From: Bacteroidota bacterium | GTDB taxonomy: Bacteria > Bacteroidota > Bacteroidia > Bacteroidales > Prolixibacteraceae | Length of the DNA: 27,349 nucleotides | Reading direction: 5' to 3' | Assembly (NCBI GenBank): GCA_030691295.1 | Contig: JAUYEQ010000030.1 | Location: 1 to 27,349, forward strand | In this document: piece after piece, positions 16,358-23,790 of the stretch | Position numbering within the stretch: position 1 is the stretch's first letter | Layout: each line of letters opens with the position of its first letter | Program-made: the position numbers and the translations under genes | The notes under the pieces: generated by a model | What the model saw: only the letters and a program-made list of their open reading frames with translations | What the model was told of the DNA's origin: nothing | The model's database searches: none

Positions 16358-17838
16358 TGGCAGGCAACACACATATCATCCACCGGGTTAATCTGGAAAT
16401 CGACGTGCCCGAAATGCGTTTGGCCAATCAGGTTAAGGAGGATGCGGTGAGGTTGATTTACAATGAAATACTACCGAAACTGGAGAAATATCTGGATACG
16501 CTTGTCCCTATTGACGAACATGTTCAATTGAATCAACTGAATATCAATCTCGAAAATATATCAGCAGAAAACTTTGAAAAAGAATTCTCAAGATCGCTAT
16601 TTCAGCTTTTTCATGAAAAAACAGAGAAGCTAGTTGAACCACTTCAATCAGCAAAAGACCAATCCGATGATGAAAAGGTGATAACATTTACCAGGGAACA
16701 ATCGGCTTTAGAGAGCTTTCTTTTTTTTCTTGAAACCGGGCGACTTCCATGGTGGAGCGAAAAATCAGGCGAACTACTGCATGAGCAAAATTTATCGGAG
16801 ATACTATTTAATTCTTCCTCAGAATTTGGGAATCGACTAAACAGGTTGCTCATCGAAAATAAAACCGCACTCGAACGATTGCTGAACCAGTTTTCCCTTC
16901 AGTTTATTTTTCAAACCATTTTCTCGGTCCTTTTTTCATCTCCCAAAGCGCTGAGAGGATTTGTCGAAGACAAAATGTTCGCAAGGATTATTAGTTTGTT
17001 GCAGAAATTGTTTGAAAGAAAAAAAACAGAAGGATATCTCTTCTCTAAACCGCAACAAGTATTATTCAAAAGAATTATCAGTCAAATAATAAGTCAAAAG
17101 GGAGTTTTTTCAGGACAACAACTGAAGAATATTTTAGACGAATTTTCAGCAGACTTTACTTTTCCTGATGCAGAAGATCAGCAGGAATTTATACTCCTTA
17201 TCAATGAAATTAGACTGAACATCAAATCAGAGCCTGTAAAAAATCAACAGGATTCAGATTTTCAGGATTCGGAAAAGATGATTGAAAATCAGGAAAAAGG
17301 AATCAGTAAAACAGCAAAAAAGCATGAAGAGGAGGAAGATGGGATTTTTGTAGATAACGCCGGATTGGTATTGTTGCATCCTTTCATTAGTTCATTTTTT
17401 GCTGACTTTGAATTGCTGGCTGAAGGAAAATTTAAAGACATCGAATCGCAAACCACGGCTGTTCATCTGTTACATTACCTTGCAACTAAACAGGAGCTTG
17501 CGCCGGAATATGAACTAATTACGGAGAAGTTTCTGTGCGGCTGGGATTTGGATTTGCCGATTGCCAGGGAAGTAACCCTCAGCATAGAAATGAAAGACGA
17601 AAGCGAAACATTGCTGAAAGCTGCCATCAAACATTGGAGCGCATTAAAAAACACATCGCCTGACGGATTGCGCGAAGGTTTTTTGCAAAGAGAAGGAAAG
17701 TTAATCCTGAACGATTTTCAGGACCGGTTAATTATTGAAAGCAAAGCTCAGGATGTGCTGTTAAGTTTCCTGCCATGGGGGTATTCCATCTTTAAACTGG
17801 CATGGATGAAAAACGCCCTGTATGTTGAATGGGCATAA
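16357..17838 (+). CDS. Contractile injection system tape measure family protein, Afp14-like
   Basis: A 493-residue protein whose ends match the CIS tape-measure family (CIS_TMP). The N-terminus has His-Ile-Ile, a first helix with Glu-Ile-Leu-Pro-Lys-Leu-Glu-Lys-Tyr-Leu-Asp at about 43-53, then Pro-x-x-Glu-His-Val-x-Leu-x-x-Leu-x-Ile-x-Leu. The C-terminal part has Asn-Ala-Gly-Leu-Val-Leu-Leu-His-Pro-Phe near 333-342, Thr-Ala-Val-His-Leu-Leu-His-Tyr-Leu near 367-375 and Glu-Lys-Phe-Leu-Cys-Gly-Trp-Asp-Leu-Asp-Leu-Pro near 388-400. Between them is a helical region with a charged linker (about 295-327). Tape-measure proteins set tube length during assembly and sit inside the tube. It overlaps the previous stop by one base. 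Confidence 0.85.
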   Translation: MAGNTHIIHRVNLEIDVPEMRLANQVKEDAVRLIYNEILPKLEKYLDTLVPIDEHVQLNQLNINLENISAENFEKEFSRSLFQLFHEKTEKLVEPLQSAKDQSDDEKVITFTREQSALESFLFFLETGRLPWWSEKSGELLHEQNLSEILFNSSSEFGNRLNRLLIENKTALERLLNQFSLQFIFQTIFSVLFSSPKALRGFVEDKMFARIISLLQKLFERKKTEGYLFSKPQQVLFKRIISQIISQKGVFSGQQLKNILDEFSADFTFPDAEDQQEFILLINEIRLNIKSEPVKNQQDSDFQDSEKMIENQEKGISKTAKKHEEEEDGIFVDNAGLVLLHPFISSFFADFELLAEGKFKDIESQTTAVHLLHYLATKQELAPEYELITEKFLCGWDLDLPIAREVTLSIEMKDESETLLKAAIKHWSALKNTSPDGLREGFLQREGKLILNDFQDRLIIESKAQDVLLSFLPWGYSIFKLAWMKNALYVEWA

Positions 17839-17847
17839 GCAATTACA

Positions 17848-20800
17848 ATGAAAGAAACTGTTACATCCCCACCTTCAAATACCCGGCACCAGAAAGATCA
17901 TTCAGGCGTCGGGAAACAGTTCTTTCCCAGGGGACAGGAAGATTCTTTTTTCAAAACCAATGGCATTCAGGCCAAGCTCAGTGTCGGTCAGCGTGGCGAC
18001 AGGTACGAACAGCAGGCTGATGCAATGGCTGAGAAGTTAGTAAGCAAAAAAGCGAATAATACGCCAGTAGCCCAGGCAAAAGCGGTTGACAAGGCAACTG
18101 ATGAAAAACTCGATAAAAAGGAAGAGGAACAAAAACAGGAAGAAGGAAACACCCTTCAACGTAAACCAATGTTCGAAAGTGAGGGTGAGCCTGACGTACA
18201 GCGCAGCATGTATCCTGAAAATGATGAAGGAGAACGGGTTTTCAGGAGCGAAAATGAAGCATCAACCGGCAATATGGGCAAAGGTGAAACGATTGTTTCA
18301 ATTGCCCGATCGAAATTGGGGAAAGTAAAAGCCAAGGAAGGACTACCAGGCGATGGCGGGAAACAGTTACGTTTTGGCCATGAAACATTGCTTGAAATTT
18401 TCCATCTTGCTGCTCCGGGCGTTTGGTCCGATGATGTGATAAAGTATCTTGGTCCCGGGTTGCCCTCCTGGTGCGGAATTTTTGCTGTGTATTGCATCAA
18501 AAAAGCGGGCATTGATATCGGCACCTGGCAGATGGGAAAAGGAGTGTCTGCTTTTGGCAAACTAAAGCAAACGGAATCGCCGCAAGCCGGAGACATCGGT
18601 TATATGGATGCCAATCAGCACCATGCCATTATTGTAAAAGTGGAAGGTGACATGGTGCACAGTATTGACGGCAACAGCGGTTTGCAAAGTGAAATTATCG
18701 AGAACAAACGCCCGATGAAAGCGTACCGCGGATTCTTCACTGCTTTGCACAATGAGGCGACTGCAGGCGATGTTCAGAAAAAGGAAAATTCAGGAAGTAA
18801 CAGTGAAGCTTCTCCTTCGGTTGAAAATAAAATCAACGCTTCAAAAGGAAGAGGAAATCCACTTGATAATTCAACCCGCAGTGAAATGGAAAGCGGGTTC
18901 GGAAACGATTTCAGTGGTGTACGCGTTCACACCGGCAATGAAGCACAGCAAATGAGCAAAGACCTGAATGCTCAGGCATTTACCCACGGACAGGATATTT
19001 ATTTTGATGAAGGAAAATACAATCCGGAAACAACTTCAGGAAAACATTTGCTTGCCCATGAACTGACACATACAGTGCAGCAAACGGGAGGTGTGCAGAA
19101 AATGGTACAGAAAAAAGAAGCAGCCAAAGCTGATTATAACGCAAATCCACCTTCCATTGAATTACCCGAACTTAATGTCCCAGGAGCCAAAAAAAAGCGA
19201 AAAGGAGAAACTGATAAATGGAATCTTTCGAAAATAAAATTAGTAAAAGAACATTTTGATAAAAAATCTGGGGAATTCAATCGAAAAAAAGCATTGGGAG
19301 GAAAAGGTCAGGATGATGTGTGGAACGAAAAAGTTCCAAACGAGGTTAAAAGTGCAGCCGAAAAATTAAAAGACAAAGAATGGAAGAAGGGTCTAGAATC
19401 TGAAGTTTATTTTTTAAAACATAAGGAGAATAATGACTTAAAATTAATAGGGAAGTTAGAAACCATAATAGAGAATGCGGTCAATCCTTTCTGGAGTAGG
19501 ACAGGAAAATCATCAATTTTTCAGATAGACCATGCAGTGGAACTTCAGGCAGGTGGAAAAAATGAGATCGATAATCTTGAACTTCTTGAGTCTTCGGTTA
19601 ACGCTAAGTCAGGAGGTATTGTTAAGGGATCAATAAATGAGGCAATTGATGCATTTGTTACAGGCGAAAATAAAAAGGGTTCACCCGATGCTCGTCTTAA
19701 AAATAAAGGTAAACTAAAATCAACTTTCGACATTTCATTCAAAAAAACTATATTCAAAAAGGATCCTCAGGGGCCTTCAGATAATAGCCATTTTTGGACC
19801 TATAATGAAATAACAGAAGGTACGCACCTGAAACAATTTATTCCTATGGGGGTGAATGAAAGAAAACAAGCAAAAGGAACAAAAGAAAATAAGGCAAAAA
19901 AAATTAAAGAAAATAGATTAATTTATACTTCAACGGTTGGTGGTCAGGTAATAAAAGAAGATGAATTTTTAGCTCTTAACAAAAGTAAATCAGTTATAAC
20001 ATTTAAAAAGCCTACATGGATTGATGCTGTATTGAATGATCCAAATACAAAGTCTGGTGCTGATGTTGGATCTTTCGATTTGGACTTTAGTTTATATCGT
20101 GATAAAGGAAATAAGTCATTTAAGATTCCCATCCTGAAAATGGATGGGGTCGAAAATGGAGGAGGTATCCCAAGGTCGAAAAAAAAAGGTGCCGGAGGTT
20201 TGCAGCAAATATTAGTAGGTATGGATTTACCGGGGCTAAGCCCAATCACAATTAATGAGGCAGAAATTGTAAAGGGCAAGGGCTTGGTAGCAGGAGGTGT
20301 TATAAGTTCAACGCTTCCAGTCATTAAAGGAGTTGAATTAGATTTTTCGATTGAAGGAAATGAGATTGAAATTAGCAAAACTTTTACTGCAGAGGAATTT
20401 AAAGTTCCCGATCCATTTAAAATTAATGATATCAGTTTGACTGTTTTCGGCGGAACAAAAGGATTTGGAGTTAAAGGTGATGTTGATTTTGAAATTAAAA
20501 ATGTAGGAACAGGAAAAATTAAAGGTTCAGCAAAAACTGATGGCAATTTTGGAATCGCCGGCGCATTTGATTTCGATCCAAAGCTTTTCAAAGGCAAAGT
20601 GAAACAAGCTGGCATAAAAGCTGAATATGATAATCAAAACGGCTGGAAAATTGAAGGCGATCTTACCTTTGCCGAAAAAGCTGTAAAAGGAATCAAGTCA
20701 GGAAATATTCATGTTGAATATACCAACGAAGTCCTGAAAGCCGAAGGTACAGCCGAAACCACCATTAAAGGTGTCAATGAGGTCACACTTCGAATAGTTT

Positions 20801-21921
20801 TCGGTAAAGATGTATTTGAAATCGAAGGCGGCGTGAAAATAGAAAAACTTCCGGGGATTAAAGAAGGCGAAGGGAAACTGAAAATTGCGAAGAAGGATAA
20901 TGTGTATGATTTTTCGGGTAGCGGTACAGTTACACCCGACATTCCCGGTATTGACTCGAAAGTGAACTTTGAGTTCGTCAACGATATTTTCACTGTCGAT
21001 GCCTCCATGCAGTACAAACGCGACCGGCTCGAAGGAAAACTCAAGCTTGGAATAACCAACCAGGAATTGATTGACGGAGTCCCGTCAGGAAAGAAAAGTG
21101 AGGAATACACTGTTTTTGGCGGCGGCCAGCTTTCGCTAAAGATTACGGAAGACCTGAAAGTAACTGCCGGAGTAAATATATTGCCCAATGGTGAAGTGGA
21201 AGTAGTTGGAAGAATTGACTTGCCCAAGCGGTTCAACCTCTTCCCTGCCCCCCTGCCAAAACGCAAAAAACAATTGCTAAAAGTTCCGATCAACATTCCT
21301 ACGCCGATCCCGATTATCCAGATTTATGTACTCGGGTATCTTGATGCAGAGGCCGAAATTGGCGGTGGATATCTTTCTGATGTTTTTGCTGAAGTAAAAT
21401 ACAATCCCTCCCATCCTGAAGAAATGAAAATTACGGGTGGCATGAGTTTCAACATGCCTGCGTATGCCGAGATAAAAGCGGGTGTTGAGTTTGGTGTAAA
21501 AGCCAGTTTGCTGATTGCATCTATTAGAGGAGGAATTGACTTGAGTGCGGCTTTGCGTCTGGAAGTTCCGCAACCCATATTAAAAGGCACCTTATCATGG
21601 AGCGCTGCGAATGGATTTGAATTGGATGGAATAGCGAAAATTGGAATTATGCCAAGCCTTACATTCAGAGGCGCATTTAAGATTACAGGCGAGATTGATT
21701 TATTGGTTAAAACACTCTCGAAATCCTGGGAATGGGAGTTTGCATCCATGACCCTTAAACCAGATGCACCTTTCGGCATGGAATTTCCGTTTAAATACAA
21801 CAAGAATACGCCATTGAATCTATCGTTTGACCAGATCAAATTCACCTATCCATCAGTGAGCCAGCTGGCTGGTTCGCTCAAAGATGCAGTGGTAAATGAA
21901 ATAGATAGCTATTTAGGATAA
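17848..21921 (+). CDS. Multi-domain eCIS core (DUF4157) protein, candidate cargo/effector: Cys-amidase-like + HExxH + HNH-like + beta-repeat
   Basis: A 1357-residue protein read here as probable cargo. In order it has: an N-terminal motif (41-65, Lys-Leu-x-x-Gly-x-x-Gly-Asp-x-Tyr-Glu-x-x-Ala-Asp); an acidic/Gln-Lys linker (80-140); and a CHAP/C40-like fold (about 140-300, with Trp-Cys209-Gly, His258/His259 and Asp274-Gly-Asn276 as likely catalytic residues). The eCIS core domain DUF4157 follows (about 337-415), ending in His404-Glu-Leu-Thr-His408, then an HNH-like segment (Asp561-His562 ... Gly-Gly-x-Asn572 ... Asn576-Leu ... Asn585). Residues 850 to about 1100 are beta-repeats, and a conserved-looking C-terminal domain runs from 1150 to 1357. 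There is no signal peptide or transmembrane helix. The gene starts 9 bases after the tape-measure gene. Base use changes sharply inside it (AT-rich at about 19201-20100). Enzymatic activities are inferred from motifs, not proven. Confidence 0.78.
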   Translation: MKETVTSPPSNTRHQKDHSGVGKQFFPRGQEDSFFKTNGIQAKLSVGQRGDRYEQQADAMAEKLVSKKANNTPVAQAKAVDKATDEKLDKKEEEQKQEEGNTLQRKPMFESEGEPDVQRSMYPENDEGERVFRSENEASTGNMGKGETIVSIARSKLGKVKAKEGLPGDGGKQLRFGHETLLEIFHLAAPGVWSDDVIKYLGPGLPSWCGIFAVYCIKKAGIDIGTWQMGKGVSAFGKLKQTESPQAGDIGYMDANQHHAIIVKVEGDMVHSIDGNSGLQSEIIENKRPMKAYRGFFTALHNEATAGDVQKKENSGSNSEASPSVENKINASKGRGNPLDNSTRSEMESGFGNDFSGVRVHTGNEAQQMSKDLNAQAFTHGQDIYFDEGKYNPETTSGKHLLAHELTHTVQQTGGVQKMVQKKEAAKADYNANPPSIELPELNVPGAKKKRKGETDKWNLSKIKLVKEHFDKKSGEFNRKKALGGKGQDDVWNEKVPNEVKSAAEKLKDKEWKKGLESEVYFLKHKENNDLKLIGKLETIIENAVNPFWSRTGKSSIFQIDHAVELQAGGKNEIDNLELLESSVNAKSGGIVKGSINEAIDAFVTGENKKGSPDARLKNKGKLKSTFDISFKKTIFKKDPQGPSDNSHFWTYNEITEGTHLKQFIPMGVNERKQAKGTKENKAKKIKENRLIYTSTVGGQVIKEDEFLALNKSKSVITFKKPTWIDAVLNDPNTKSGADVGSFDLDFSLYRDKGNKSFKIPILKMDGVENGGGIPRSKKKGAGGLQQILVGMDLPGLSPITINEAEIVKGKGLVAGGVISSTLPVIKGVELDFSIEGNEIEISKTFTAEEFKVPDPFKINDISLTVFGGTKGFGVKGDVDFEIKNVGTGKIKGSAKTDGNFGIAGAFDFDPKLFKGKVKQAGIKAEYDNQNGWKIEGDLTFAEKAVKGIKSGNIHVEYTNEVLKAEGTAETTIKGVNEVTLRIVFGKDVFEIEGGVKIEKLPGIKEGEGKLKIAKKDNVYDFSGSGTVTPDIPGIDSKVNFEFVNDIFTVDASMQYKRDRLEGKLKLGITNQELIDGVPSGKKSEEYTVFGGGQLSLKITEDLKVTAGVNILPNGEVEVVGRIDLPKRFNLFPAPLPKRKKQLLKVPINIPTPIPIIQIYVLGYLDAEAEIGGGYLSDVFAEVKYNPSHPEEMKITGGMSFNMPAYAEIKAGVEFGVKASLLIASIRGGIDLSAALRLEVPQPILKGTLSWSAANGFELDGIAKIGIMPSLTFRGAFKITGEIDLLVKTLSKSWEWEFASMTLKPDAPFGMEFPFKYNKNTPLNLSFDQIKFTYPSVSQLAGSLKDAVVNEIDSYLG

Positions 21922-21933
21922 AAATGAATAAAA

Positions 21934-22905
21934 ATGACAACTACTGAAATCAAAAATCTTTTGCGCGAAGGGGCGGAACTTTATCTTGCTGGCAGGATGG
22001 AAGAGGCAGAAAAAAAATACCGCGAAGCTTTGGAAATAAATGAAAGCAATGCTGTTGCCCATAATAATCTGGGATTCCTGTATGCGCAAACCAGAAGATT
22101 TGATGAAGCGAAGCAGGAATATTTTCGGGCAATCGAAATAAATCCTGAATATTCAACTGCCTATACGAATCTCGGCTTAACCTACCTGATGATGCAGCAA
22201 TTGGATGAAACTGAGTACTATCTAATGAAAGCAGTTTCGTTTGACAAAAACGATTTTCACGCCAACGAAAGCTTAGCCAAACTTTATATGCTGAAAGGTG
22301 ATGCCGCCAATTCTGAAATTTTCTGGAAAAGATGTTACAATATAAAACCAAAATCGAGCCAACTGATTGATCTGGCGCATGTGCTGATCACTCAGCAAAA
22401 GCTGGACGAAGCCATGGATGTTTTGAAAAATGCATTGCCTGAAGAAGAAGAAAATCCGCGGCTGTATGCCATGCTTGGAATAATCTACTTTGCGAAATAC
22501 GATTTCGGTTCCGCCATCACTTGCTTTAAGCGTACCCTCGGAATGGAACCTGAAGATACTGAAGCGCGCCATAACCTTGCCATGGCACTTCTAAAAACGG
22601 GTCAAAGCACCGAAGCGATGAACGAATTTCGCAGAATATTGTTGCTCAATCCCGATCATGCAGAAGCCCGTAATAATCTGGCAGTAATCGAATTGGCTGC
22701 CGATGATCCTGATTCCGCACTCAATCATTTCAATATAACTCTTGAACAGGAGCCTGAAAACCCAAAAGCGCTCTATTATAAGAGTATTATTCTTTTTAAT
22801 CAGGGTGATTTTGTTGAAGCGAAAAAGACATTGGCGGCTACGATCGCCACAAACCACCAGGATTATAAGCCAAAGGCAGAAGAAATACTTGCATCAATGA
22901 ATTAA
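21934..22905 (+). CDS. Tetratricopeptide repeat (TPR) protein
   Basis: A 323-residue protein made almost wholly of about nine TPR units with a 34-residue period. Typical Asn-Asn-Leu-Gly-x-x-Tyr and Ala-x-x-x-Tyr-x-x-Ala-(Ile/Leu)-Glu-Ile-Asn-Pro segments are visible at residues 44-71, 78-105, 178-208, 212-242 and 246-276. It has no signal peptide and should be cytoplasmic. It lies 12 bases after the large core-domain gene and 11 bases before the second one. TPR proteins are scaffolds or chaperones, so a role in binding or loading the neighbouring cargo proteins, or in particle assembly, is plausible but inferred. A nearby ATG at 21924 is out of frame. Confidence 0.85.
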   Translation: MTTTEIKNLLREGAELYLAGRMEEAEKKYREALEINESNAVAHNNLGFLYAQTRRFDEAKQEYFRAIEINPEYSTAYTNLGLTYLMMQQLDETEYYLMKAVSFDKNDFHANESLAKLYMLKGDAANSEIFWKRCYNIKPKSSQLIDLAHVLITQQKLDEAMDVLKNALPEEEENPRLYAMLGIIYFAKYDFGSAITCFKRTLGMEPEDTEARHNLAMALLKTGQSTEAMNEFRRILLLNPDHAEARNNLAVIELAADDPDSALNHFNITLEQEPENPKALYYKSIILFNQGDFVEAKKTLAATIATNHQDYKPKAEEILASMN

Positions 22906-22916
22906 AAATGTAGATC

Positions 22917-23780
22917 ATGAAAAGAAATTCAAGGCATTTTGTGCGCAAACAAAATCAGCAGAATGAAAGATCGCGCAGCCCGTTTTTCAATCTGGCTCAC
23001 GATGAATCGAAACAACATCCTTCTTTTTTTCAGACACAATTAAAGACAGGCGAAAAAGGCGATAAGTATGAAAAGGAAGCCGATAATGCAGCAGGAAAGG
23101 TTGCAAATAAAGTTCATGCCTCGCCAGAACCCGTAGTTCAGAAACAGGATATCAGCGCAGTGCAAATGAGTAGCTTGAAAGAAAACGAGGAAAAAACTGC
23201 TCAAAAAATGGATAAGGAAGAAGAGCAAAAACCGGTTCAAAAAGCTGAAAAGAAAGAAGAGGAGAAACCTATCCAAAAAGAGGAGAAAAAAGAGGAAGAA
23301 AAACCGATTCAGAAAGAAGAGAAAAAGGAAGAGGAGAAACCGGTGCAAAAGGAAGAGAAAAAAGAAGAAGACAAACCCGTTCAAAAAGCGGAAGCGGAGG
23401 AGAACAAGGACGTTCAGCCCAAACATGAGGAGGAAGAAAAAAATGAACATCCGCCCATTATGCGCAAAGAAAAAGAAGGAACCAGGGCAAATAAGGGCTC
23501 AGATATCGCCGATCGGATAAAAAAAACCAAAGGCAAAGGCCAGCCTATGTCTGAAAAAACTGCCCGGCAGATGGAACAGGCGTTCGGAGCTGACTTCAGC
23601 AATGTGAACATCCACACCGACGAGCAGGCTGCATCGCTTAATAAAGACTTGCATTCCATCGCATTTACCAACGGAAGCGACATTTATTTTACTGAAGGTC
23701 AATACAATCCTGATTCATCTTCAGGAAAAACATTGCTTGCACACGAACTCACTCATGTAATTCAACAAACAGGAAAGTAA
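22917..23780 (+). CDS. Small eCIS core (DUF4157) protein with charged 12-residue repeats
   Basis: A 287-residue protein. It shares an N-terminal motif with the 1357-residue protein: Gln-Leu-Lys-Thr-Gly-Glu-Lys-Gly-Asp-Lys-Tyr-Glu-Lys-Glu-Ala-Asp at 41-56. Residues 102-161 are five copies of a 12-residue unit, consensus Glu-Glu-Glu-Lys-Pro-(Ile/Val)-Gln-Lys-Glu-Glu-Lys-Lys. The eCIS core domain occupies about 195-285 and shows Ala-Phe-Gly-Ala-Asp-Phe-Ser-x-Val-x-Ile-His-Thr, Asp-Ile-Tyr-Phe, and His276-Glu-Leu-Thr-His280, with only 7 residues after it. No toxin or beta-domain follows, unlike its larger paralogue. It sits between the TPR gene and the ATPase. Role unknown to me; an adaptor, plug or loading factor for the particle is possible. 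Confidence 0.82.
   Translation: MKRNSRHFVRKQNQQNERSRSPFFNLAHDESKQHPSFFQTQLKTGEKGDKYEKEADNAAGKVANKVHASPEPVVQKQDISAVQMSSLKENEEKTAQKMDKEEEQKPVQKAEKKEEEKPIQKEEKKEEEKPIQKEEKKEEEKPVQKEEKKEEDKPVQKAEAEENKDVQPKHEEEEKNEHPPIMRKEKEGTRANKGSDIADRIKKTKGKGQPMSEKTARQMEQAFGADFSNVNIHTDEQAASLNKDLHSIAFTNGSDIYFTEGQYNPDSSSGKTLLAHELTHVIQQTGK
23220..23399 (+). repeat. Five 36-base coding repeats (12-residue charged unit)
   Basis: Five in-frame units start at 23220, 23256, 23292, 23328 and 23364. The Pro-(Val/Ile)-Gln codons differ in each copy (CCGGTTCAA, CCTATCCAA, CCGATTCAG, CCGGTGCAA, CCCGTTCAA). The protein sequence is thus kept while the third positions have drifted, which argues against very recent slippage. 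Confidence 0.85.
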
Positions 23781-23790
23781 ATAGCTGCGA

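Noticed and set aside
19944..20615. 223-residue open frame on the minus strand in the AT-rich island
   Set aside because: It is antisense to the continuous large core-domain gene. Its Pro/Ser/Leu-rich composition is what Lys/Glu/Gly codons give in reverse, so I do not read it as a hidden immunity gene.
23220..23399. CRISPR-like regular repeats
   Set aside because: The 36-base period is an in-frame 12-codon repeat without spacers.
23040..23450. Phe/Leu-rich minus-strand frame resembling a membrane protein
   Set aside because: It is the reverse complement of the Glu/Lys repeat (GAA/AAA codons read as TTC/TTT), so the hydrophobicity is an artefact.
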